In this document: positions 9,960-18,526 of the stretch, in pieces
Layout of the letters: each line of letters begins with the position of its first letter
Position numbering within the stretch: position 1 is the first letter of the stretch
Assembly: GCF_900104385.1 (NCBI RefSeq)
Contig: NZ_FNJA01000001.1
Span: 1,028,386 to 1,092,385 of the forward strand
Length of the DNA: 64,000 nucleotides
Reading direction: 5' to 3'
DNA from: Rhodoferax sp. OV413
GTDB lineage: Bacteria; Pseudomonadota; Gammaproteobacteria; Burkholderiales; Burkholderiaceae_C
Notes under the pieces: generated by a model
Databases searched by the model: none
What the model saw: the letters and a program-made list of their open reading frames with translations, nothing else
What the model was told of the DNA's origin: nothing
Translations under genes and position numbers: made by a program

Positions 9960-9988
9960 ATGGGCTGCTTAGCCGCCTATCTCTAGGC

Positions 9989-10609
9989 TTAGGGGCGCTT
10001 GCTGATCACCTCGTCCACCAGGCCATAGGTCTTGGCTTCGTCGGCAAACATGAAGTAGTCACGCTCGGTATCGCGCTCGATCTTTTCCATTGTCTGGCCG
10101 GTACGCTCGGCCAAGATCCGGTTCAGCTGGTCGCGGGTCTTCAGGATGTCACGCGCATGGATCTCGATATCGCTGGCCTGGCCTTGGGCACCGCCAGACG
10201 GTTGGTGGATCATGACGCGCGAATTCGGCAGCGAGAAGCGCTTGCCCTTGGCACCAGCCGCCAACAAGAAAGCGCCCATGCTCGCAGCCATGCCGACGCA
10301 CAGAGTCGACACATCGGGCTTGATGAACTGCATGGTGTCGTAGATCGCCATACCAGCGGTAACCGAGCCACCGGGCGAGTTGATGTAGAAGGAAATATCC
10401 TTGTCAGGATTTTCGCTTTCCAGGAACAGCAACTGGGCGACCACCAAATTAGCGGTCTGGTCATTGACCGGGCCGACCAAGAAAATCACGCGCTCCTTGA
10501 GCAAACGCGAATAGATGTCGTACGAGCGCTCGCCGCGGCCCGACTGCTCGATGACCATCGGCACCATGCCGAGACCCTGGATTTCCTGTGTGCTATTACG
10601 GATGAACAT
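9989..10609 (-). CDS. clpP: ClpP, proteolytic subunit of Clp protease
   Basis: Tetradecameric serine peptidase working with ClpX (and ClpA). The 206 aa sequence has catalytic Ser110 (GMAASMGA), His135 (MIHQPSGG) and Asp184 (RDYFM), and the [10 protein letters not shown] oxyanion region. The short N-terminal leader before MVPMVIEQ is probably cleaved. The start has a good Shine-Dalgarno (AGGAAA). It sits between tig and clpX as in many proteobacteria. Confidence 0.98.
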   Translation of the reverse strand: MFIRNSTQEIQGLGMVPMVIEQSGRGERSYDIYSRLLKERVIFLVGPVNDQTANLVVAQLLFLESENPDKDISFYINSPGGSVTAGMAIYDTMQFIKPDVSTLCVGMAASMGAFLLAAGAKGKRFSLPNSRVMIHQPSGGAQGQASDIEIHARDILKTRDQLNRILAERTGQTMEKIERDTERDYFMFADEAKTYGLVDEVISKRP

Positions 10610-10646
10610 GGAGTTTCCTGCGTTGTTGAAGAGCTATTGAAAGCAA

Positions 10647-10679
10647 ATAAGGGCTTGCGTAGAAAACACAAGCCCTTAT
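10647..10679 (-). terminator. Terminator-like hairpin after tig
   Basis: An 11 bp perfect inverted repeat (10647-10657 and 10669-10679) located 21 bp past the tig stop and before clpP. The following minus-strand bases are only moderately T-rich, so read-through into clpP is plausible. Confidence 0.65.
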
Positions 10680-10700
10680 ATCGCGTATCCGGCAGTGGAC

Positions 10701-12011
10701 TTAGTTCTGACCCATCAGCTCGTCAAACACAACCGCCTTTTCAACCACTTTGGCCTTGCCCAACACGAAGTCGGTGACATTGCTTTCAATCACAATGGCT
10801 TCAACTTCTGCCAGGCGCTGGTTGTCGCTGTAATACCAACGGACCACGTCAGCTGGCTTTTCGTAGCTGGCAGCCAGCTCTTCGATGTGGGCCTTGATCT
10901 GCTCAGTCGTGGCTTGCAGTGCATTGCTGCGCACCAGCTCGGCAACCACCAGACCCAGGCGCACACGGCGCTCGGCCTGCGGACGGAAGATGTCATCGGG
11001 AATCGGCGCCTTGTCAGCATCCTTGATACCGCGCTGCTTCAAATCGGCGCGAGCCGACTCCACCATGCGGTTCAGTTCAGTCTGGACGCTGGAATTGGGC
11101 AGATCTAGCTCGGCCTTGGCGATCAAAGCATCCATCACGGCTTGCTTGTTACGGGCCAAAACGCGGAACTTGACTTCGCGCTCCAGGTTCTTGCGGATGT
11201 CGGCGCGCAGACCTTCAACCGTAGCGTCGGCGATACCCAGCGACTTGGCCAGGGCTTCGTTGACTTCAGGCAGGTGGGCGGCTTCGATCTTCTTCACGGT
11301 GACCATGAAATCGGCTTGCTTGCCAGCCACGTCCTTGCCGTGGTAGTCAGCAGGGAAGGCCAGCGGGAAGGTGCGGCTTTCGCCGGACTTCATGCCACGC
11401 ACGGCATCTTCAAATTCTTTCAGCATCTGGCCTTCGCCAACCAGAAACTGGAAGGCTTCGGCTTTGCCGCCTTCGAAGGTTTCGCCGTCGATCTTGCCTT
11501 CGAAGTCCACCGTCACACGGTCGCCGTCTTCGGCAGGAGCTTCCAGCGCGCGCTGGGCGAAAGTGCGGCGTTGCTTGCGCAGGATTTCGACGGTCTTGTC
11601 GATCGCGCCGTCGTCCACGGCGGTGGTGATTTTTTCGACTTCAGCGGTGCTCAGGTCGCCGATCTTGACGTCCGGGAACACTTCGAAGATCGCGTCAAAA
11701 GCCATTTGGCCTTCGGGCGAGGTTTCGTTTTCGCTGATGCGGGGCTGGCCTGCGACACGCAGCTTGGCTTCGTTGGCGGCAACAGCAAAAGCCTCGCCCA
11801 CCTTGTCGTTCATCACTTCGTAGTGAACCGAATAGCCATAGCGCTGTGCCACCACGTTCATCGGCACTTTGCCGGGACGGAAACCGTCCATCTTGACCGT
11901 GCGGGCCATCTTCTTGAGACGGGTAGCCACTTCGTTCTGGATCACATCCACAGGCAGGGACAGCGTGATTTTGCGTTCCAGCTTTTCAAGGGTTTCAACA
12001 GTAACTGCCAT
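10701..12011 (-). CDS. tig: Trigger factor, ribosome-bound chaperone and peptidyl-prolyl isomerase
   Basis: Binds ribosomal protein L23 at the exit tunnel and folds nascent chains. The 436 aa chain has the usual order: a ribosome-binding N-terminal domain with the signature GFRPGKVPMNVV near residue 45, a FKBP-type PPIase domain (about 155-240, around DRVTVDFEGKIDG), and a long helical C-terminal chaperone domain. It is first in the tig-clpP-clpX-lon order and directly downstream of tRNA-Leu on the same strand, so the tRNA and tig could share transcription. Confidence 0.97.
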   Translation of the reverse strand: MAVTVETLEKLERKITLSLPVDVIQNEVATRLKKMARTVKMDGFRPGKVPMNVVAQRYGYSVHYEVMNDKVGEAFAVAANEAKLRVAGQPRISENETSPEGQMAFDAIFEVFPDVKIGDLSTAEVEKITTAVDDGAIDKTVEILRKQRRTFAQRALEAPAEDGDRVTVDFEGKIDGETFEGGKAEAFQFLVGEGQMLKEFEDAVRGMKSGESRTFPLAFPADYHGKDVAGKQADFMVTVKKIEAAHLPEVNEALAKSLGIADATVEGLRADIRKNLEREVKFRVLARNKQAVMDALIAKAELDLPNSSVQTELNRMVESARADLKQRGIKDADKAPIPDDIFRPQAERRVRLGLVVAELVRSNALQATTEQIKAHIEELAASYEKPADVVRWYYSDNQRLAEVEAIVIESNVTDFVLGKAKVVEKAVVFDELMGQN

Positions 12012-12034
12012 CTGAGATCTCGTATAAAAAATTG

Positions 12035-12121
12035 TGGTGCGCGGGGGGGGACTCGAACCCCCACACCATTGCTGGCGTCAGGACCTAAACCTGGTGCGTC
12101 TACCAATTTCGCCACCCGCGC
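12035..12121 (-). tRNA. tRNA-Leu (anticodon UAG)
   Basis: The minus strand folds as an 87 nt class II tRNA including an encoded CCA. The acceptor stem GCGCGGG pairs with CCCGCGC; there is a D-loop with GGTAGACGC, an anticodon loop TTTAGGT giving UAG, a long variable arm, and the T-loop GGTTCGAGTCC. One mismatch is seen at the top of the anticodon stem (C-A). It lies 23 bp upstream of tig. Confidence 0.95.
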
Positions 12122-12193
12122 AAATACAGAACTGAACAGACGGCCTGGGAAGCTGCCACGGGGGCAAGCCATTTCAGACCGTCTGCGTGAAAT

Positions 12194-12224
12194 CGGTAAG
12201 CCCGCTATTTTAGCGTGCTTACCG
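12194..12224 (-). terminator. Hairpin downstream of the RND efflux operon
   Basis: Outer arms CGGTAAGC/GCTTACCG (12194-12201, 12217-12224) and an inner stem CGCTA/TAGCG with a 3 nt loop, about 40 bp past the efflux pump stop. It probably ends the efflux transcript before the tRNA gene. The U-tract is short. Confidence 0.6.
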
Positions 12225-12265
12225 ACGGGTTTTACCCGGATGCGCTCCGGGTTCACCCTTGGCTG

Positions 12266-15200
12266 TCACTTGGGTTCGCGCTTGACCCGGAACCAGGCGG
12301 CGTACATGGCGGGCAAGGCCAGCAGGGTCAGCACAGTGGCCACCACCAGCCCGCCCATGATGGCGACCGCCATTGGCCCCCAGAACACCGAGCGCGACAA
12401 CGGGATCATCGCCAGCACGGCCGCCGCGGCGGTCAGCACGATGGGCCGCAGCCGCCCCACCGCCGACTCCACGATCGCGTCCCAGGTGGCAACGCCACGG
12501 GCCCGCTCCTGCTCGATCTGGTCGATCAGGATCACCGAATTGCGCTGGATCATGCCCATCAGCGCGATCACCCCTAGCAAAGCCACGAAGCCGAAAGGCC
12601 GGCCCAGCAGGATCAGGGCGCCGGCCACCCCGGCAATCCCCAAGGGCCCGGTCAGGAACACCAGCATCGCCCGGCTGAAGCTGTGCAGCTGCAGCATCAG
12701 CAAGGTAAAGGTCAGGAACAGCATGATGGGCACACCCGCCGCGATGGATGCCGAGCCCTTGCTGCTTTCCTCCACGGCACCGGCCACCTCGATGCGGTAA
12801 GCGCTTTGGCCTTGGGCCGCCCACTGCGCCTCCAGCGCCTTCAGCGCCGGCAGCAGCTCATTCGTCACCGTCGCACCCTGCAGGCCTTCAGTGATATCGC
12901 TCTGCACGGTGATCGCGTAGTCGCGGTTCTCGCGCCACATCACGCCCGGCTCCCAGTCAAACACCGGCTTGGCGATCTGCGTCAGCGGAATCGAGCGGCC
13001 CGATGAGGTGGGCAGGTACGCGTTGGCGATGTCGGTAATCGCGCTGCGCTCGTCCAGCGGCTGGCGTAGCACGATGTCGATCAGCTTGTCGCCTTCGCGG
13101 AACTGGCCGACGGTGGAGCCGGTCAGCAGCACCTTGGCCGCCTGCGCAATCGACTGGCTGGTCACGCCCAAGGCACGGGCCTTGGCCTGGTCGACCTCCA
13201 GCCGCATCACCTTGACCGATTCGTTCCAGTTGTCGTTCACGCCGCGGGTGTTCGGGCTCTTGCGCATGGCGGCCTTGACCTCGTCGGCGCGCGTGCGCAG
13301 CACCAGCGGGTCCACCCCCAACACCCGGAACTGCACCGGATACGCCACCGGCGGCCCGTTGGGCAGCAGCTTGATGCGTCCGCGCACCTCGGGGAACTCG
13401 GTCGCCAGCAGGGCCGGCAGCTTGACGCGCAGCAGCTCGCGCTGCTTCAAGTCCTTGGCCACCACGATGAACTGCGTCACATTGGTCTGCGGGAACACCT
13501 GGTCCAGCGGCAGATAGAAGCGCGGCACGCCCGACCCCACCCAAGCGCTGACCGTGGCCACACCGCCCTCTTCCATCAAGCGCGCCTCGACCCGCTTGGC
13601 CGTGGCTTCGTTCGCCACGAAGGCCGTGCCTTCGGGGAACCAGATATCCACCATGATTTCCGGGCGGCTCGAATCCGGGAAGAACTGCTGCTGCACCTTA
13701 CCCATGCCCACGATGCCCAGGGCAAAAACCAGCAGGGTCAGGCCGATGGTGATCCAGCGGTGCAATACGCACCAGCCCACCAATTGGCGGAAGCGGTTGT
13801 AGAACGGGGTGTTGAATGACTCGTGGCCATGCTCAGCAACTTCGGCCGCACCAGGCTCCGGCAGCACCTTGGCATGCGGCGGGGCCTTGAGCAGCAGCAC
13901 GCCCAGGTAGGGCACAAAGTACACCGACACCACCCAGCTCAGCAGCAAGGCCAGCACCGTGACGGCAAAAATGGCAAAGGTGTACTCGCCGGTGACCGAC
14001 CGGGCAATGCCGATGGGCAAAAAGCCAGCGGCGGTGATCAAGGTGCCGGTCAGCATCGGCATGGCGGTGATTTCATAGGCAAAGGTGGCGGCCCGCACCT
14101 TGTCGTAGCCCTCCTCCATCTTGCGCACCATCATCTCCACCGCAATGATGGCGTCGTCCACCAGCAGGCCCAGCGCGATGATCAGCGAACCCAGCGAAAT
14201 CTTGTGCAGTCCTATACCCCAGTACCACATACCCAGAAATGTCAGGCCCAGCACCAGCGGAATGGTGATGCCCACCACCAGGCCGGGTCGCATGTCCAGC
14301 GTATAGCTGCGCCAGAACGGGTGTTTGCCAGGCCGCTTGTGCAGCCCCAGGCTGATGAAGCTGACCACCAGCACGATCACCACGGCCTCGATCAACACGT
14401 GCACGAACTCGTTTACCGAGGTGCTGACCGCCTTGGGCTGGTCCTGTATCTGCACCAGCTTCAGGCCGGCAGGCAGGCTCTGGGCGATGCGGGCCGACAG
14501 CTTGTCCATCGCCTTGCCCAAGGCAATGATGTCGCCGCCCTTGGCCATGGAGACGCCCAGGGCAATCACTTCCTTGCCCTGGTGCCGCACCTTGACGCTG
14601 GGCGGGTCCACATAGCCGCGGCTGATGCTGGCGATATCGCCCAAGCGCAGCTGGCGGCCGCTGGCGTCGCCGCCCGTGCCGCGGATCGGCATGGCGCGCA
14701 GCTGCTCCACCGCCTCGAACTGCCCGGCCACCCGCACCTGTACTACGTCCAGCGGCGTCTGTACCGTGCCCGCGCTCTCGATGGCGTTCTGCTGGCCCAA
14801 TTGCGCCAGCACCTGGTTCATGTCCAGCCCCAGCTGGGCCAGGCGCTTTTGCGACAACTCGATGTAGACCTTCTCGTCCTGCACGCCAAACAGCTCGACC
14901 TTGGCCACATCGGGCACGCGCAGCAGCTGCTGGCGCACATCGTCGGCAAACACCTTGGTCTCGGCGTTGCTGAAGCCGTCCGACTCCAGCGCGTAGATCA
15001 CGCCATACACGTCGCCAAAATCATCGTTGAAGAACGGCCCCTGCAGGCCCGACGGCAGGGTATTGCGCATGTCGCCGATCTTTTTGCGCACCACGTACCA
15101 GACGTTGGTGACATCGCTGCCCTTGATCGAGTCCTTGACCTGGAAGATGATTTGCGACTCGCCGGGCTTGGAATAGCTGCGGATCTTGTCGGCAAACGGC

Positions 15201-15460
15201 ACCTCTTGCAGCGTGCGCTCCAGCTTGTCGGTCACCTGTTCGGCTACCTGCTGGGCGGTGGCGCCCGGCCAGTAGGTGCGCACCACCATCACCCGGAAGG
15301 TGAACGGCGGGTCTTCGTCCTGGCCCAGCTGGAAGTAGGCGGCAAAGCCCAGCACCATCAGCACCACCAGCAGGTAGCGGGTCAGCGCCGGGTGCTCAAG
15401 CGCCCATTTGGAAAGATTGAAGCCCGGCTTGGGCTGGTCGGGGGTATGGCTTGGCGTCAT
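12266..15460 (-). CDS. RND-family multidrug efflux permease (AcrB/HAE1-like)
   Basis: Inner-membrane proton-driven exporter, expected to be the trimeric pump of a tripartite system. It has 1064 aa: a first transmembrane helix (about 25-47), a large periplasmic porter loop (about 48-345), a block of helices with the RND relay signature LLVDDAIIAVEMM (about 420), a second periplasmic loop, and a final group of helices ending near 1055. It lies 7 bp downstream of its adaptor gene. It resembles the HAE1 type (drugs, solvents) rather than the heavy-metal type, judging by the DD relay and no CusA-type motifs. No outer-membrane factor lies beside it. The substrate cannot be told from sequence. Confidence 0.92.
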   Translation of the reverse strand: MTPSHTPDQPKPGFNLSKWALEHPALTRYLLVVLMVLGFAAYFQLGQDEDPPFTFRVMVVRTYWPGATAQQVAEQVTDKLERTLQEVPFADKIRSYSKPGESQIIFQVKDSIKGSDVTNVWYVVRKKIGDMRNTLPSGLQGPFFNDDFGDVYGVIYALESDGFSNAETKVFADDVRQQLLRVPDVAKVELFGVQDEKVYIELSQKRLAQLGLDMNQVLAQLGQQNAIESAGTVQTPLDVVQVRVAGQFEAVEQLRAMPIRGTGGDASGRQLRLGDIASISRGYVDPPSVKVRHQGKEVIALGVSMAKGGDIIALGKAMDKLSARIAQSLPAGLKLVQIQDQPKAVSTSVNEFVHVLIEAVVIVLVVSFISLGLHKRPGKHPFWRSYTLDMRPGLVVGITIPLVLGLTFLGMWYWGIGLHKISLGSLIIALGLLVDDAIIAVEMMVRKMEEGYDKVRAATFAYEITAMPMLTGTLITAAGFLPIGIARSVTGEYTFAIFAVTVLALLLSWVVSVYFVPYLGVLLLKAPPHAKVLPEPGAAEVAEHGHESFNTPFYNRFRQLVGWCVLHRWITIGLTLLVFALGIVGMGKVQQQFFPDSSRPEIMVDIWFPEGTAFVANEATAKRVEARLMEEGGVATVSAWVGSGVPRFYLPLDQVFPQTNVTQFIVVAKDLKQRELLRVKLPALLATEFPEVRGRIKLLPNGPPVAYPVQFRVLGVDPLVLRTRADEVKAAMRKSPNTRGVNDNWNESVKVMRLEVDQAKARALGVTSQSIAQAAKVLLTGSTVGQFREGDKLIDIVLRQPLDERSAITDIANAYLPTSSGRSIPLTQIAKPVFDWEPGVMWRENRDYAITVQSDITEGLQGATVTNELLPALKALEAQWAAQGQSAYRIEVAGAVEESSKGSASIAAGVPIMLFLTFTLLMLQLHSFSRAMLVFLTGPLGIAGVAGALILLGRPFGFVALLGVIALMGMIQRNSVILIDQIEQERARGVATWDAIVESAVGRLRPIVLTAAAAVLAMIPLSRSVFWGPMAVAIMGGLVVATVLTLLALPAMYAAWFRVKREPK

Positions 15461-15467
15461 GGCTGGC

Positions 15468-16676
15468 TCACTGCACCGCAGAGGCTGGGGCGGCAGCGGG
15501 CTTTGCTACTGTATTCGTAGCTGCTTGCGCAGATGCAGCTTGCGCTGGAGCCGTTTTTTGTTGATAAATAGTCACTTTCTCACCCGGCGACAGTACGTGT
15601 ACGCCCGCGGCCACCACCTGCATGCCGGGCTGCAAGCCGCTGGCGATCACCGCCTCGTTGCCATCGGCCGTGGCCACCACCACCGCCTGGGCTTTCACCG
15701 TCATGCTGGCGGTGTCGAGTACCCAAACCGCCGTGCTGCCGTTCGCCTCTTGCCGCAGCGCGCTGGTCGGCAGCTTGATTACCGGCTGGCCCGTGTGGCC
15801 CAGCGACTGCGGCACCACATTCACCGTAGCCCCCAATGCGGGCGCGGTGGCGGCGTCGATGCCCACCTTGACCTGGAAGGTCCGCGTCACCGGATCGGCG
15901 CTGGCCGCCACTTCGCGCACCTTGCCCGCCAGCTTGGTGTCGCTGGCCCAGATCCGCACCTCGACGGCCGAGCCCAGCGCAACGCCGGCCACCCGGTCCT
16001 CGGGCACCACGAACACCACGTCGCGCGCACCGTCCTGCGCCACCTTGACCACCGGCGTACCGCCGCTCACCACCTGACCGGGCTCGGCGGACACCGCCGT
16101 CACCACCCCGGCCACATCCGACACCAACCGGGTATAAACCGCCTGGTTGCCGCTGGACGCCAGCTGCGCCTGGGCCTGCTGCACCTGGGCCTGGGCCGAT
16201 TTGAGTGCGCTGTCGCGCCGCTCCAGTTCGGCGCCGCTGATGAAGTTCTGCTCTTTCAGCTCTTTGTAGCGCTTGTAGTCGGCGCTGGCCAGATCGCGGC
16301 TGGTGGTGGCCGCGGCCAGCTGGGCCTGGGCTGCGTCTGCGGCCAGCTTGTAATCCTGCGGGTCCAGTTGGGCCAACACATCGCCGACCTTGACGCGCTG
16401 GCCCAGCTCGGCCTGGCGCCGGATGATCTTGCCGGCTACGCGAAAGCTCAACACCGACTCGGTCCGCGCCCGCACTTCGCCGGGGAATTCGCGCTGGGCC
16501 TGCATATCGCTCGCCGCCACCGTCAGCACCTTGACCGCCCGCACCGGCTCGGGCGCGGCCTCGGGCTTGGAGCAGCCGGCCAGCACGGCGGCCAGCGCGG
16601 CCCCGGCCAGGCCAAGACGAAAAACGGCGCGCGCAGCAGCCGACTGGGGGGACGAAACAGAAGAATGGTGTGACAT
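15468..16676 (-). CDS. RND efflux periplasmic adaptor (membrane fusion lipoprotein)
   Basis: Bridges the pump to an outer-membrane channel. Residues 1-34 form a lipoprotein signal with lipobox LAGC (Cys35), so it is anchored on the periplasmic face. A barrel-sandwich lipoyl half (about 60-100), a coiled-coil hairpin rich in A and Q (about 110-175), the second lipoyl half and a beta-barrel domain follow. The C-terminal tail from about 375 is a low-complexity Ala/Gln stretch that overlaps a dispersed palindromic repeat. It is first in the operon, 7 bp before the permease, divergent from hpnC, and a TetR-like palindrome lies in its upstream region. Confidence 0.9.
   Translation of the reverse strand: MSHHSSVSSPQSAAARAVFRLGLAGAALAAVLAGCSKPEAAPEPVRAVKVLTVAASDMQAQREFPGEVRARTESVLSFRVAGKIIRRQAELGQRVKVGDVLAQLDPQDYKLAADAAQAQLAAATTSRDLASADYKRYKELKEQNFISGAELERRDSALKSAQAQVQQAQAQLASSGNQAVYTRLVSDVAGVVTAVSAEPGQVVSGGTPVVKVAQDGARDVVFVVPEDRVAGVALGSAVEVRIWASDTKLAGKVREVAASADPVTRTFQVKVGIDAATAPALGATVNVVPQSLGHTGQPVIKLPTSALRQEANGSTAVWVLDTASMTVKAQAVVVATADGNEAVIASGLQPGMQVVAAGVHVLSPGEKVTIYQQKTAPAQAASAQAATNTVAKPAAAPASAVQ
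15502..15552 (-). repeat. Palindromic repeat inside the efflux adaptor gene
   Basis: Matches the reverse orientation of the family (GTAGCTGC, TTGCGCAG, then TTGCGCTGGAGCC). It encodes about residues 375-392 of the adaptor, in the dispensable C-terminal tail. Confidence 0.45.
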
Positions 16677-16741
16677 AGCAGGCCTAGTGGAAGACGGCGA
16701 AAGCCAGCCGAAAGGCCCGCACTGTGCGTAGACCCGGGTTG

Positions 16742-16763
16742 TTACTGACTAACGGGTTAGTAA
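16742..16763. promoter_or_regulatory. TetR-type operator-like palindrome between the efflux adaptor and hpnC
   Basis: TTACTGACTAACGGGTTAGTAA contains the inverted repeat ACTAAC-GG-GTTAGT (16748-16761). It lies 66 bp upstream of the adaptor start and 10 bp before the hpnC start, in the shared divergent promoter region. Palindromes of this look are common TetR/AcrR sites before RND pumps, but no tetR gene is in the window. Confidence 0.5.
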
Positions 16764-16772
16764 TTTAGGGGA

Positions 16773-17672
16773 ATGGGCATAAGGTGTCAAGCGACAATCC
16801 CTGCCGTGAATGCCCACCCCTCATCCCAAAATGCTACCCCACAAAGCGTGCGCCACTACGAGAACTTCCCGGTGGCGTCGATTCTGTGCCCGGCCGCTCT
16901 GCGCCCGCCCATTGCCGCCATCTACTGGTTTGCACGCACCGCCGACGACATCGCCGACGAGGGCACGGCCCCGCCCGCCCAGCGCCTAGCCGACCTGGCC
17001 GCCTTCCGCGCCGATCTGGCCGCAGCCGCCGCTGGCAAGCCGGCCTCGGCGCGCTGGCCCAAGGTGTTTGGGCCCTTGCAGGTCGCCATCAAACAATGGC
17101 GGCTGCCCCAGGCGCTGCTGGCCGACCTGCTCAGCGCCTTCACCCAGGACGTCATCAAAACGAGGGATAAAGCCGGCTACGCCAACCGCGCCGACTTGCT
17201 GGCCTACTGCCAGCGCTCGGCCGCGCCGGTCGGCCGCCTGCTGCTGCACTTATATGGTGTGCACGACGCCGCCTCCCTGCAACGCAGCGACGCCATCTGC
17301 AACGCGCTGCAACTCATCAACTTTTGGCAAGACCTGAGCCTGGACCTGCCGCGCGGCCGCTTCTACCTGCCGCAAGACCGCAGCCTGCGCCACGGCGTGG
17401 ACGAAGCCGCCCTGCAGCAGAACCCGCAGAGCCCGGCGCTGACCCGGCTGATGGAAGAAAACGTGGCCTGGGCGCGCGACCTGATGCGCAGCGGCGCCCC
17501 GCTGGTACACCGCGTACCCGGTCGCGCCGGCTGGGAACTGCGCCTGGTAGTGCAAGGCGGCTTGCGCATCCTCGACAAAATCGAAGCCCTGGATTTTGCC
17601 ACCCGGTACCAGCGGCCCACCGTTGGCGCCCGGGATGTGCCGCTGATGCTGTGGCGCGCACTTTGGATGTAA
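16773..17672 (+). CDS. hpnC: HpnC, hydroxysqualene synthase (squalene/phytoene synthase family)
   Basis: Second enzyme of the HpnDCE route: converts presqualene diphosphate made by HpnD to hydroxysqualene for hopanoid synthesis. The 299 aa chain has the first Asp-rich motif in ARTADDIADEGTA and the second region in FWQDLSLDLPRGRFYLP, typical of HpnC rather than HpnD. The opening HYENFPVASILCPAALRPP is diagnostic. The start is uncertain: the ATG at 16773 directly follows a purine-rich AGGGGA, and a GTG at 16806 would trim a non-conserved leader. It heads the hpnCDE operon, 14 bp before hpnD. Confidence 0.92.
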   Translation: MGIRCQATIPAVNAHPSSQNATPQSVRHYENFPVASILCPAALRPPIAAIYWFARTADDIADEGTAPPAQRLADLAAFRADLAAAAAGKPASARWPKVFGPLQVAIKQWRLPQALLADLLSAFTQDVIKTRDKAGYANRADLLAYCQRSAAPVGRLLLHLYGVHDAASLQRSDAICNALQLINFWQDLSLDLPRGRFYLPQDRSLRHGVDEAALQQNPQSPALTRLMEENVAWARDLMRSGAPLVHRVPGRAGWELRLVVQGGLRILDKIEALDFATRYQRPTVGARDVPLMLWRALWM

Positions 17673-17686
17673 CAATCCTTCTCCAT

Positions 17687-18526
17687 ATGACCCCCGAGCA
17701 ATACGTCCAAGAAAAAGCTGCCTCGTCCGGCAGCAGTTTTTATTACGCCTTCCTGTTCCTGCCCAAGCCCCGCCGGGCCGCCATCACCGCCTTCTATGCG
17801 TTTTGCCGCGAAGTCGACGACGTGGTGGACGAAACCGTTGATGCCGGCGTCGCCCGCACCAAGCTCCACTGGTGGCAGGGCGAGGTGTCCAGCGCCTACG
17901 CCGGCAAGCCCACGCACCCGGTGATGCAGGCCCTGATGCCGCTGGCCGCCGACTACCAGATCGAAGAACGCCATCTGCACGCCATCATCGAAGGCTGCCA
18001 GATGGACCTGGAGCAAACCCGCTACCTCGACTTCCCCGGCCTGCAGCGCTACTGCCACCTGGTGGCCGGCGTGGTGGGCGAGGTATCGGCGCAGATCTTC
18101 GGCCAGACCGACCCGGCCACCACCGAATACGCCCACACCCTGGGCCTGGCGTTCCAGCTGACCAACATCATCCGCGACGTCGGCGAAGACGCCCTGCTGG
18201 GCCGCATCTACCTGCCGGTCAACGAGTTGCAGCAGTTCGACGTCAAGGCGCACGAAATCCTCAAGCGCACCTACTCCGACCGCTTCACCGCGCTGATGCG
18301 CTTCCAGGCCCAGCGCGCCCATGGCCTGTACGACAAAGCCTTCGCCATGCTGCCCGCTGCCGACCGCCGCGCCCAGAAGCCCGGACTGATGATGGCCAGC
18401 ATCTACCGCACCCTGCTGCGCGAGATCGAGGCCGACAACTTCCAGGTGCTGCACCAGCGCGTCAGCCTGACCCCGCTGCGCAAGCTCTGGCTGGCCTGGA
18501 AGGTCCAGGCATTGAACAAGCTATGA
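17687..18526 (+). CDS. hpnD: HpnD, presqualene diphosphate synthase
   Basis: Joins two farnesyl diphosphates to presqualene diphosphate, the first step of bacterial squalene synthesis. The 279 aa chain has the substrate-Mg motifs DDVVDE (44-49) and NIIRDVGED (about 163-171), and YLP after the second motif. The ATG at 17687 was chosen because SSFYYAFLFLPKPRR close behind it is the conserved N-terminus; a longer open frame runs back into hpnC but is only the hpnC shadow. It overlaps hpnE by 4 bp (ATGA), indicating translational coupling. Confidence 0.95.
   Translation: MTPEQYVQEKAASSGSSFYYAFLFLPKPRRAAITAFYAFCREVDDVVDETVDAGVARTKLHWWQGEVSSAYAGKPTHPVMQALMPLAADYQIEERHLHAIIEGCQMDLEQTRYLDFPGLQRYCHLVAGVVGEVSAQIFGQTDPATTEYAHTLGLAFQLTNIIRDVGEDALLGRIYLPVNELQQFDVKAHEILKRTYSDRFTALMRFQAQRAHGLYDKAFAMLPAADRRAQKPGLMMASIYRTLLREIEADNFQVLHQRVSLTPLRKLWLAWKVQALNKL

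Noticed and set aside
10630-10650. Possible repeat core before tig/clpP (AGCTATTGAAAGCA)
   Set aside because: Only the AGCTAT part matches; the rest belongs to the clpP Shine-Dalgarno and tig terminator region.
13823-15520. Long open frames opposite the RND permease and adaptor (for example 565 codons on the plus strand)
   Set aside because: They mirror a GC-rich gene with strong family signatures, have low-complexity His/Gln-rich composition and no recognisable domain.
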